Positions 15,339 through 23,947 of a stretch of DNA of 64,000 nt are shown piece by piece. This DNA comes from an uncultured bacterium (GTDB taxonomy: Bacteria; Cyanobacteriota; Vampirovibrionia; Gastranaerophilales; Gastranaerophilaceae): assembly GCA_900319365.1 (NCBI GenBank), contig ONOE01000001.1:124001-188000 (forward strand). The letters run 5' to 3'. The notes under the pieces were generated by a model, which saw nothing but the letters and a program-made list of their open reading frames with translations, was not told the origin of the DNA and ran no database searches. Both the position numbers and the translations under genes were made by a program. The number at the start of each line of letters is the position of its first letter. Position 1 is the first letter of the stretch.

Positions 15339-16292
15339 TTGGAAAAATTTGAAAAAGAATCTTTAACCGCAGAGGAACAACTTAATTTACTTATTAAAAG
15401 AAATTTAAAAGTAGACAATTTTAAATCTGCTGTCGATATCTTAAAAAGAATAGGATATTATCATTTATCTTCCTATATGCGATTATTTCAAGAAGGAGAA
15501 AATCATATATTTAAGGATAATGTTGAGTTTGCAGATTTAATAAATTTGTTTAATTTTGATAGTGAACTTAGACATATTACTTTCAAGGCAATAGAAAAAA
15601 TAGAAGTTGCATATAGAGTAGCTATTTCAAATGTAATGTGTAAGAAGTATGGTTCTCATTGGTTTACCAATAAGGAAACTTTTAAAACTAAAATAGATCC
15701 TAACACAAGCCAAGAAGTTGACTATGTCGAAATTTGCAAAGAAATCATTAATAAAGAAATTAAGAAAAAAGATGATGAATATGCTGAAACATTTATCGCC
15801 AATTACTACAATAAGTATAATGAGCCAGAACTCCCTCCATTTTGGATGGTTGTTGAAACATTTACAATTGGTTCTTTAAATAAACTTTATCAGAATATCA
15901 ACCCGAAAGATAAAAAAGAAATTATCAAGTATTTAGGATTTAATGCGGATGCAAAATTTATAAGATTTTCAAATTGGCTATACGCATTGAGTGTAATAAG
16001 AAATATATGTGCTCACCATTCAAGATTATTTAACAGAATATTTAGAATATCTCCATCTAAGCATGATAAAATACAAGAATTCCAAGGGGTCGATAATAAT
16101 AGATTTTATTATATTTCAATGATAATTAATTACTATTTAATAACTATATTAAAGGATAAATCTTTTGAAATAGATTTACAAAGATTATTTAGTAAATATA
16201 AATCAATTTATAAAACCAAAATGGGATTCCCAAAAGATTGGAATAGTTTTAGTATTACACCAATTGGTAAAAATATAATAAAAACGCTATAA
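15339..16292 (+). CDS. Abi_2/AbiF-family HEPN abortive-infection protein
   Basis: 317 residues from TTG 15339, which has an AGGGG site 8-10 nt upstream. An upstream GTG (15273) lies inside the RNA hairpin and is rejected. The protein has the Abi_2 pattern: EEQLNLLIKRNL, GYYHLSSYMRLF, and the HEPN RNase motif RNICAHHSRLFNR (Arg-x4-His, Arg221/His226 in this numbering). Abi_2 proteins kill or arrest infected cells, and AbiF is regarded as related to the ancestor of Cas13 HEPN nucleases. It sits as plus-strand cargo inside a minus-strand transposition operon. RNA dependence is inferred from the adjacent hairpin RNA. Confidence 0.88.
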   Translation: MEKFEKESLTAEEQLNLLIKRNLKVDNFKSAVDILKRIGYYHLSSYMRLFQEGENHIFKDNVEFADLINLFNFDSELRHITFKAIEKIEVAYRVAISNVMCKKYGSHWFTNKETFKTKIDPNTSQEVDYVEICKEIINKEIKKKDDEYAETFIANYYNKYNEPELPPFWMVVETFTIGSLNKLYQNINPKDKKEIIKYLGFNADAKFIRFSNWLYALSVIRNICAHHSRLFNRIFRISPSKHDKIQEFQGVDNNRFYYISMIINYYLITILKDKSFEIDLQRLFSKYKSIYKTKMGFPKDWNSFSITPIGKNIIKTL

Positions 16293-16305
16293 ATATGTAA
16301 TTTAA

Positions 16306-18369
16306 TTAGGAATAAATTTCTTTGTATTCGTCTGATTTTATGTAATTAGTTAGCCAAGTTCTGTCCTCTTGGCAAATACAGCCGTTTTGCATGTGCCACT
16401 CATAACGTTCATATGCACTCTTAAATATTGGCCTTGCAACAATTGAAGTCTTAACCTTTGGCTCAAAATCTTGCTTTGGCTTTTGTTCAGGTTGAATAGT
16501 TATTTCCTTTATTGGCTCAGGCTCAGGCAAGCGAATATTTTGCATCAATTCTTTTTCAAGATAATCCATATCCTCCAAATTAAAATGCTCTCGAACTGCT
16601 TTAATCGTTTTCCTACGTAGCTTTTGTTGTTTTTCAATTTTTTGCTTATAGTCCTCAATATCTTTAATATCGCCCATTTGGTAAGCAAGCGGATGGGTTT
16701 CCGTTATGCGGTTTGCTTTGCATATAAATTCGCCCTTCATTGAATAAACCTTGATATATGAAAGGTCAAACAGACTGTACTTTATGACGGTTTTCTCTTT
16801 GATACCATAAAGTGCTTCATCAAAATAATCAGCTTTCAAAAATCTTATTCCGTTTCTACCGATTGATTTAATTTCTTGTGCCATCATCAAATCGTCAAGC
16901 GAGTTTTCGTCAATATTTTGCTTTTCAATTTCGTTTAAAACTTCTTGAATTGTTTTATCTTTAGCATTCGGACAAGGTTGCGAGTGTTTGAATTCAAGCC
17001 ACTTTTCAATCATTTTAAGTGCCTGCTCTATTGTCGGGGTAAAACTGTATTTCTCATGGATATTTTTGTGCAACTTCTCGTTTCGCATTAAATATGCTGG
17101 CTTATTTTCAATACTTGTGCCAATATAGCTTGGAATCAGCTTTTCAAAACTTTCCTGAAAATCCAAAAAGAAACGCTCGATGACTTTGGCTCGAGCGTTG
17201 TATGGAGTGGCATAGACAGGTTTTATTCCGAGTTTGTTATATACTCCTGTAAACCCTAATTCCTCGAATTTTTTATCTCCGTTAAAGAACTTGCTTTTGA
17301 ATGCTCTGCCATTATCTTGGTAAACATATTCGGGGATATGATCCATTTTTAAAATCGCGTTTCTTAAAGCAGACGCGATATTTTGAGTACACTCTTCAAG
17401 CATAATGTCATACCCCACAAGTCCACCCGATTTCCAATCCAAAAACCCAAGCAAAGTCGCTCTGCAAGGTTTTCCTGTAAATGGGTTTATTACTTGAAAA
17501 TTTAGCGTATGCCCGTCTGCAACAAGCACCTGCCCAGCCTTTAAAAGTGCTGCGTTTCTGACTATAAACGGACTGACTTTATCCTTTAGAGCTTTTTCTC
17601 CGTCTCTAGCAAGTGTCCATTTATCAAAATTATTATCCCTAAACCATTCTGCATATCTTCTGAAAGTTATGTCTTTAGGTAAAATCTCCTGTCCGCGTTC
17701 TTTTAGAATATGCTTTGTTAAAGAAATCGCTTTTCCTATTGAAAAAGCACTTGGGGACAATAGTATTTGTATAAATATTTTAATTTGTTCTTCATTTAGT
17801 GTTGTTCGATACTCTTTTCGGGTTGAATATTTATATTGCCCAACAAGCGCCGTCCAATCTTTGTTGTAATCTAAAAGTGCCCGCCAGCGATAAAGTGAGC
17901 CGATTGAGACTTTACCTAAAATCTTAAAAATCTCTTCCTGAAACATTCCTGTATTATATAATTGCAAGAATTCTTTATCGGGTACGTTGCCACCTGTTTT
18001 CAATTTATCTCTTTTGTATTCTTTCCTAAAATCAAGCCAAGCATAAATTAAATCATATTTTGCCAGTGCAATTTTTCTTTGGTTTTCAGATATCAGTTTT
18101 TCTTGCTTAATGTTGAGATTTGATAGTTCAATAATCTCGTTATCACGCGTTTTATCATCATCATAATATTCCTGAAAATACTTAAGCTGTAGTTCTTCTT
18201 CAAGCGTTGATAACTTAATTTTGTATGTTTTTCCGCCACGAATATTTTCAACCTTGTATTCATATTTGTTTTGATTCAACGCAAGCCGAACTGCTCTACG
18301 GGTAATGTTTTTGAGTTTCGCTAATGTTTCAACATCAATCCAAATGTCATTATTATTAATGTCTGCCAT
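16306..18369 (-). CDS. MuA-like DDE transposase
   Basis: 687 residues. An N-terminal winged helix (residues 10-60) and a second HTH region (about 100-165, SIGSLYRWRALL) bind the ends. The catalytic integrase core shows VLVADGHTLNF (Asp285), VYQDNGRAFKS (Asp352) and NARAKVIERFF (Glu398); the 67-residue first spacing equals that of phage MuA. A beta-barrel-like region and charged tail follow. An AAGGAT site precedes the ATG. It is the first gene of the minus-strand operon with MuB-like and hybrid genes; a TATAAT and TGTGTCTG lie 90-100 bp upstream. Confidence 0.92.
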   Translation of the reverse strand: MADINNNDIWIDVETLAKLKNITRRAVRLALNQNKYEYKVENIRGGKTYKIKLSTLEEELQLKYFQEYYDDDKTRDNEIIELSNLNIKQEKLISENQRKIALAKYDLIYAWLDFRKEYKRDKLKTGGNVPDKEFLQLYNTGMFQEEIFKILGKVSIGSLYRWRALLDYNKDWTALVGQYKYSTRKEYRTTLNEEQIKIFIQILLSPSAFSIGKAISLTKHILKERGQEILPKDITFRRYAEWFRDNNFDKWTLARDGEKALKDKVSPFIVRNAALLKAGQVLVADGHTLNFQVINPFTGKPCRATLLGFLDWKSGGLVGYDIMLEECTQNIASALRNAILKMDHIPEYVYQDNGRAFKSKFFNGDKKFEELGFTGVYNKLGIKPVYATPYNARAKVIERFFLDFQESFEKLIPSYIGTSIENKPAYLMRNEKLHKNIHEKYSFTPTIEQALKMIEKWLEFKHSQPCPNAKDKTIQEVLNEIEKQNIDENSLDDLMMAQEIKSIGRNGIRFLKADYFDEALYGIKEKTVIKYSLFDLSYIKVYSMKGEFICKANRITETHPLAYQMGDIKDIEDYKQKIEKQQKLRRKTIKAVREHFNLEDMDYLEKELMQNIRLPEPEPIKEITIQPEQKPKQDFEPKVKTSIVARPIFKSAYERYEWHMQNGCICQEDRTWLTNYIKSDEYKEIYS

Positions 18370-19362
18370 ACCGTATCCTTATTTATTATTAAAGCTACTG
18401 TATGTTAGACTGCTTTCTCTCAAAATGGAAGTGTTTGAGGGGGAAATGTGTTGTTTTGTGTCTGATTATATCTGAATTTTAAGCAGAAAATTTTATAAAA
18501 CACCCATAAAACTATTGTAAAACGCAATTTAAACAGGGTTTGAATTTATTCTTTGGCAAAAATCTGCTATTTTCTCTCAATTCTGCTTCCTGCTTTAAGG
18601 GGTAAAATTAATCCGATATTTTTTACACTTGGTTTTAGAAAACTCATCTTAAAGTTTTTGAATTTATTTCGATAAAATCTTTATAAAATAAACTCAGGGA
18701 AGTGATTTCCCACTAAAAAAATTACTTCCGACTTTCAAACGATAATTATTTTTCAATTACCTCATTTTGCAAAAATTCAAAAATTTCATGCAAAAATTTA
18801 TCAATTTATAAGAACGCCAAAAAGCCAATTATACGGACTTTTGAACAATATTGAACAAAATATAAAACAAAGCATCCGAAAAATTGCAAACTGTCTGTCA
18901 AAATTCACCATTTTGTCCGGTGCTAAAATCCAAACACGTCGGGAAAATTCAGCAATATTAAGAAAATTTTAGGAAAATCACCGGACTTTTACATCCTAAT
19001 AAACGGGCATTCCGGACTTTTCGATTACCTCATTCTCCTTTTGAGGGAAGTGCCTCAATCGCCCATATAACAAAACTTTCCGCCCTCGAAATAACCAACT
19101 ATAAATTCTCATTGTCACTATTAACCTACATTTTGACAGAAAATCCATGACTTTATATATTAATTAATAGATTAAAATTAGATGATTTTTAATCCAAGTT
19201 ACCAAAAAATCTCAAACTGTCTGTGATGAAGTTTCAAACTGTTTGTGATTTTACAGCCCTTGCGCTTGTTTTTTTGCAAAACCCAATCAAATTATGCTCC
19301 ATTCTTTCGCATAATTTTCTTGGAGCGCACGGCTCCCTCTCGTTCAAACCTTTTATAAACAT
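18370..19362. other. Long noncoding AT-rich region at the transposon right side
   Basis: Nearly 1 kb without a credible gene. It holds the transposase promoter region, two copies of TTC(A/G)ATTACCTCATT (18752 and 19019 areas), four copies of a CCGGACTTTT-like word (near 18833, 18918, 18978, 19012) and three copies of CAAACTGT(C/T)TGT (18887, 19213, 19235). A GGAAGT/ACTTCC hairpin lies near 18699-18730. The density of short degenerate repeats suggests a complex transposon end or decayed sequence rather than coding DNA. Confidence 0.6.
18876..19256 (-). repeat. Right-side repeats of the Mu-like element
   Basis: On the minus strand, ACAGACAGTTTG followed by an A/T-rich tail occurs at 18876-18904 and 19201-19230, with a tandem relative (ACAAACAGTTTGAAA) 22 bp farther out to about 19250. 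The 19207-19225 copy shares TTTGAGATTT and CAC-GA with the sequence just outside the left repeats, in inverted orientation. These are candidate transposase sites at the right end. Confidence 0.5.
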
Positions 19363-20355
19363 TTATTTTTGTGCATGCATAAATTCTGCAAATGAATCTA
19401 TTTGAGGGCTTACATATTGTTCCATCGCAACATCTTTTACAAATTCATCAATCGGTTTAGACATTACCGTCAATGCAAGCAAACCGCCGATTGATTTCAA
19501 AATTTTATTATTAAACATTCTGCTTTTTTCACTTTTTCTGATAAAGTCATAGGCAACACTTTGTTTTTCAGATTGAGAAATATTTTTTGTATCATTGAGG
19601 AATTTTTTAAACCTGCTGTTTGACATTTTGTCGGGCTTTACGCCGTCAATTAAATGTTGTCTTTCATCTATCACCCTGTCTATGACTTTCATGGAATACT
19701 TTTCGACATCCTCTTTTTTCTCGGATATCATAAAAGGTTTTTTAATAAAATCGAATATTGAAGCCAAGGGATGTAATTTGTTGTGAGTGTTTTTATGTTT
19801 GGAAATTTCTTCCAACCTGTCAGATAGTGAGGAGTTATAAGCCTCTTTATCTATTTTTCCGTCGGCAAGAGAAAAGTCTTTGTGCCGTCCTTGTTTCATG
19901 GATTCTAAAATCATATCGGAAATTTTTTCTCTTGTATTTATTGTAAGTTTTGTTTTGCCGAAAGCTGAAACTCCGTTAGTCAATCCTTGACCTGCTTTTA
20001 CGGCGACTGTCGGGAGAAAAACACTCATCAAAAGTTGGGTGATTAATTGTTTTGAAACCTTTCTTTTGCTCGGATTGTTTTCGCAATTTTCATCCTGCCT
20101 GTATTTATCAGCCGTATCAGCGCAGATATAGCCTATTGCAGGAAGCCATGATAAATTTGCAAGGGTGGAATTAAGCGGTCTTATTGCTTCACCGATTTCG
20201 TTTGAATACCCAAGTAGCCTTAACGGCATTTGAGCATATATATCCTTGCGTTTGGGTTTGTTATTTTCAGGTTGATTTTTATATGAGGGAGAATTTGAAC
20301 AGTCCTTATTCGGACGAGAATCTACTCTCTCTTTTATAGGGTTAATGCGGGGCAA
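19363..20355 (-). CDS. Hypothetical lineage-type protein with hydrophobic segments
   Basis: 330 residues from TTG 20355, chosen because a GAAAGGAT site lies about 8 nt upstream and promoter-like AT-rich sequence covers the more distal TTG at 20421. The protein is basic with short hydrophobic stretches (LITQLLMSVFLPTVAVKAG about 120-140 and SIGGLLALTVMS near the C-terminus). Its plan resembles the 42112-42951 protein in this window. No enzyme motif is seen. Such proteins look typical of this bacterial lineage; the function is unknown. Confidence 0.55.
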   Translation of the reverse strand: MPRINPIKERVDSRPNKDCSNSPSYKNQPENNKPKRKDIYAQMPLRLLGYSNEIGEAIRPLNSTLANLSWLPAIGYICADTADKYRQDENCENNPSKRKVSKQLITQLLMSVFLPTVAVKAGQGLTNGVSAFGKTKLTINTREKISDMILESMKQGRHKDFSLADGKIDKEAYNSSLSDRLEEISKHKNTHNKLHPLASIFDFIKKPFMISEKKEDVEKYSMKVIDRVIDERQHLIDGVKPDKMSNSRFKKFLNDTKNISQSEKQSVAYDFIRKSEKSRMFNNKILKSIGGLLALTVMSKPIDEFVKDVAMEQYVSPQIDSFAEFMHAQK

Positions 20356-20438
20356 AATTTTATCCTTTCGTGTGAGAATAAATATATCATAAAAGATATA
20401 TTTTGTCGAAATATTTTTCAAATTTGTTACGAAAATAA

Positions 20439-23400
20439 TTAAAGCTTGATAATTTCATCAATTCGGCGCATAAGCTCATCTGTTTTGACCAAAGCCAAAA
20501 CAATTTTTTGATAATACAATATTTCATCATAGCTTAAAATCTTGCCTTTACGGTCTTTGAGCCACTTTTGCGCAGGTTGATAACCGCCAATGCAGAAGTT
20601 CCATGCGAGTTCAGGAACATCTCCAAAATATTGGATTTTGTTGATATAAACCTTATTTTCTTTGTATTCGGGCTTAACAACCTCATTTGTGCCCGACTCG
20701 GGATATGTTGTAATTAAATTATCGAGTTCGGGGGTTTCCATAAGATGCAATTGTCTTAATTGTTTGCCGTATTTTGCTATGTTAAAGAAATACTCTGCGT
20801 TTTTTGGATATGGTACACGAGGGAAATCAATTTTCAAAAACTCTTTATACTTATTTCTGTATTTGTCCGAATACAAAATGCCATATATATAATCAAAAAT
20901 ATCAATCGGCGCAAACGTACCTTTTGATTCGTCTTTTTCAGGCATGAAAATGAGCCCTGACCGTTGTTCAAAATTATGTACAATATCCATGTTCAAATTA
21001 GGTTTGCGGGAATTTTCAAAGAATGATTTTTGCTGCGTATTGTCATCATAAAGATATAGCTGGAAAACATAACTTTGAAAACCGTAGAAATTAATATCAA
21101 CAAGAGTATTACTGATTAAAACAGTATTATATATTGAGGTATTAACCAAATTGCGCATAAGAACCAATCCTAAATTAGTTCCCGGCGTAAAATTTTTCAT
21201 AACATTATATCTGTGCCTTACAACCTTGTTTAAATCATAATTTATATACCTGTTATCAAACGGTTTGTAATAATATTTTTTATTGTTATCAGTGTTAAAA
21301 GGCTGCATTGAAACAAGCTCATTATCATGATGAGTTTTTACACCGCTTGTACTGATAAGAAACAGTTCATCAATTTTAAACCCTTTTTCATAATCTGCTT
21401 GTGCCTCAAAGTCTTTAGGAACAAAGAAATAATAAGGTTCAAGCGGTTGTAATTCTTTATAATTCGTAGTTTTTAATTCATGATTATTTAAAAATTCATA
21501 TTTTTGATTTCTCAAACCAAATATTTCAGCATAATAAACTTTTGCCGATTGCTTTTTAGCTTTTGCGGAACTTTTTATAAATATATTGATACTTACACCC
21601 TGTTGAATATCAAAAACATTTTCATCTTTTGAACCGTCAGGAGCAGCTTCTTTCTTCTTAGAATTTCCATGCAGATTTAGAATATATATTTTATCAAAAG
21701 TTTGCATGAGGTGCTTTCTCATTTGCCTGTGAATTACGCCGTCTAAGAAACTGTTATTTGATATATACGCAAGTATTCCCTCATTATTCTTTTCAATATA
21801 GTTTTCGCCCATACTGATAAACTTGATATAATCATCCGACAATGGTTGTATATTTTTTTCATTAAGGTCTTTTTTATATACAGACATCATTTCATCAATA
21901 TAATCGCTTTTGTTGCAACTGCTTATGCTGTATGGCGGATTGCCCATAACTACCATTATCGGCTTATCTGATTTTATCATGCCTGCCTGTCGTGCTTCTT
22001 CCGATAACCAATCCAACAGCGGATATTTGGTTGTTTCGTCTTTTTCAAGAGCATTAGTCAAATATACATTAAATCTGTTTGTGGTTTTTGTTGTTTCGTA
22101 ACCTGTTTCTTTAAGTAACAAATCCAGTTTTAAATGACACATTACATAAGGGGTCATCATAATTTCAAAGCCGTTCAAACGAGGTATCAAGGCTTTGTCA
22201 ACATATTGCGACCATAAACCCTTTTGATTGACGAAATATGAATATATTTTTCTTATAGCCTCTGCCAAAAATGTTCCCGTGCCCGTTGCAGGGTCTAATA
22301 TCTGAACTTTATAAACATCTTCTTCGGTTGTAACGGGAGCATCAATTACTTTGTTTTTAACTTTTTTCTGCTTATGGTACAAAATTCTTGTGTGCTTTAT
22401 TGTCGAATCATCAGCAAGCCCGTGGGCTAAATTAAATTCACTTTTGAGCAAACTGTCAACCGATGAAACAATAAATCTTACAACGGGCTGTGGAGTATAA
22501 AAAACCCCTCGTTTTTCTTTAGTTACCTTGTCATAACTTGCAAGAAATGTTTCATAAAAATGCAAAAACGGGTCTGTCATTTGAGTATCTTTGCCATAGT
22601 TATAAAGCAATTTATGCAAATCAACCGCTCTAAAGATTTCAACTAAATCATCAACAATCCAAACAAGGTTATCATCAAGGTTTGCGCCCGAAATATAATC
22701 AAACAATTGCCGCAAAAACGGGTTGTTTTTTGATACAAGTTCTCTTGCTTCCTGCCTTGAAAAATCTTCCAATGTTGTATCATTTAACCTCGCAACAAAT
22801 AAACCGTATGCAATGGTCTGGGCATACATATCAGCAAAAGTATGGTTGGTCAAATCATGTAAAAGAACCTGTTTAAAGGCATCAAGCTGACTTTTTAACG
22901 AAGTTTCACTATCATATTCAAGAGATTTTATAATAACATCTCTTATCATAACGGCCTTTTGTGCTATTAAATTTGCAAGTTGTTTAGGGGATTTAACGGT
23001 TTGTCCGTGATAGTCGCAAAAATTCCTTATATGATTTAAAAGAACGGGGAAAGTATTTTTATCGGGTTTAATTTTACCGTTTTGGATTTCTGCTATTTTT
23101 ACGGTATCAACTTTTTCACCGTTTATAAAAAATCTGAACTCTATATAATTTGTCAAAATAAGGTTATCAAGACTTGCACGGTATCTTTCAAGCTGTTCGG
23201 AATTTTCAAACATATCAAGATTTTTGTCAATGTCTTTAGCCTCAATATAACCTATCTGAATACTTTTCTTTTGTACGATATAATCCGGTGCCCCGCACTT
23301 TTGCCTACGGGGTTCATTTATTGCCTGAATACCTTTGACGGTATCTTCAAAAAATTTTTGCAGCTCACCTCTAAAACTGTGCTCTGTTGTCTGTCCCGTT

Positions 23401-23450
23401 TTATACTTTTGAATAACCCCATCAAGATAATTTTCAACTTCGTTTGCCAT
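20439..23450 (-). CDS. Type ISP/IIG restriction-modification enzyme (nuclease-methylase fusion)
   Basis: 1003 residues. The N-terminus has a PD-(D/E)xK nuclease (GAPDYIVQ then IGYIEAKD; Asp56, Glu70, Lys72). The centre is an N6-adenine methylase with motif I DPATGTGTF (near 388) and motif IV NPPYS (near 505). The long C-terminal half probably recognises DNA. A single chain that cuts and methylates fits type ISP/IIG systems. A TATAAT (23457-23462, minus strand) ends 6 nt before the ATG and no ribosome site is seen, so the mRNA may be leaderless. It closes the accessory island. Confidence 0.88.
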   Translation of the reverse strand: MANEVENYLDGVIQKYKTGQTTEHSFRGELQKFFEDTVKGIQAINEPRRQKCGAPDYIVQKKSIQIGYIEAKDIDKNLDMFENSEQLERYRASLDNLILTNYIEFRFFINGEKVDTVKIAEIQNGKIKPDKNTFPVLLNHIRNFCDYHGQTVKSPKQLANLIAQKAVMIRDVIIKSLEYDSETSLKSQLDAFKQVLLHDLTNHTFADMYAQTIAYGLFVARLNDTTLEDFSRQEARELVSKNNPFLRQLFDYISGANLDDNLVWIVDDLVEIFRAVDLHKLLYNYGKDTQMTDPFLHFYETFLASYDKVTKEKRGVFYTPQPVVRFIVSSVDSLLKSEFNLAHGLADDSTIKHTRILYHKQKKVKNKVIDAPVTTEEDVYKVQILDPATGTGTFLAEAIRKIYSYFVNQKGLWSQYVDKALIPRLNGFEIMMTPYVMCHLKLDLLLKETGYETTKTTNRFNVYLTNALEKDETTKYPLLDWLSEEARQAGMIKSDKPIMVVMGNPPYSISSCNKSDYIDEMMSVYKKDLNEKNIQPLSDDYIKFISMGENYIEKNNEGILAYISNNSFLDGVIHRQMRKHLMQTFDKIYILNLHGNSKKKEAAPDGSKDENVFDIQQGVSINIFIKSSAKAKKQSAKVYYAEIFGLRNQKYEFLNNHELKTTNYKELQPLEPYYFFVPKDFEAQADYEKGFKIDELFLISTSGVKTHHDNELVSMQPFNTDNNKKYYYKPFDNRYINYDLNKVVRHRYNVMKNFTPGTNLGLVLMRNLVNTSIYNTVLISNTLVDINFYGFQSYVFQLYLYDDNTQQKSFFENSRKPNLNMDIVHNFEQRSGLIFMPEKDESKGTFAPIDIFDYIYGILYSDKYRNKYKEFLKIDFPRVPYPKNAEYFFNIAKYGKQLRQLHLMETPELDNLITTYPESGTNEVVKPEYKENKVYINKIQYFGDVPELAWNFCIGGYQPAQKWLKDRKGKILSYDEILYYQKIVLALVKTDELMRRIDEIIKL

Positions 23451-23523
23451 AGTCGGATTATACCATAAAAACTTATAATCGGATTTCTTTTATATTATAA
23501 TAGACAAACAAGGAGGTGTTGAG

Positions 23524-23934
23524 ATGCAGCACGAATGTAAAATTACCGTTCTTGAAACAAAATGTTTTAAAGATTATCAGGAAAAATATCTTGCCGACCC
23601 GAAATCAGGGCCTTGTCCGTGTTTTAAAAAGGGGGATACTTTTATACTAAAGCGCACCCCGCAGCAGGATGATTTTTATCATTTGATGGACGGGAAATTC
23701 TGCGGCGAAGCATGGGATGCCGTAAGCAGATATGTTTACACAGCACTTCAGGGCGGATCGATTATGCACGGCTGGACAAACGATGAGCGCATGATGATTA
23801 CCTGCTGTAACGACGGAACCCGTCCCGTTATTTTTAAAATAGAAAGAATTGATATCCCCGAAACCGACGAGGGAAAAGAATGGCTTTCTAAACAGAACTT
23901 CAAAAACAACTCTCAAAACGCCTACACAGGATAA
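23524..23934 (+). CDS. TIGR04076-family small protein
   Basis: 136 residues. The pattern ITVLETKCFKDYQ..., GDTFILKR, FCGEAWDAVSRYVYTALQGG and the C-terminal CCNDGTRPVIFKIERI match TIGR04076 proteins, whose role is unknown. Conserved cysteines (Cys in CPCF, FCGEAW and CCNDG) suggest metal or redox chemistry. An AAGGAGG site precedes the ATG. It lies 13 nt upstream of the SulP transporter gene, so the two probably form one transcript. Confidence 0.75.
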   Translation: MQHECKITVLETKCFKDYQEKYLADPKSGPCPCFKKGDTFILKRTPQQDDFYHLMDGKFCGEAWDAVSRYVYTALQGGSIMHGWTNDERMMITCCNDGTRPVIFKIERIDIPETDEGKEWLSKQNFKNNSQNAYTG

Positions 23935-23947
23935 GCGGTATTAAAAA

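Larger units (their letters stand above)
12722..19256 (-). mobile_element. Candidate Mu-like transposon carrying an AbiF-RNA cargo
   Basis: Three minus-strand genes (MuA-like, MuB-like, tyrosine-recombinase-like hybrid) and one plus-strand cargo gene lie between candidate ends. The left end has three 22-bp repeats at exact 33-bp period (12741-12828), outside which lies CACTGATTTTGAGATTT (12722-12738). The right side has, on the opposite strand, CACAGACAGTTTGAGATTT (19207-19225), an inverted match with a 2-nt gap, plus two related copies. No target-site duplication was found, so exact termini are unproven. Confidence 0.55.
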
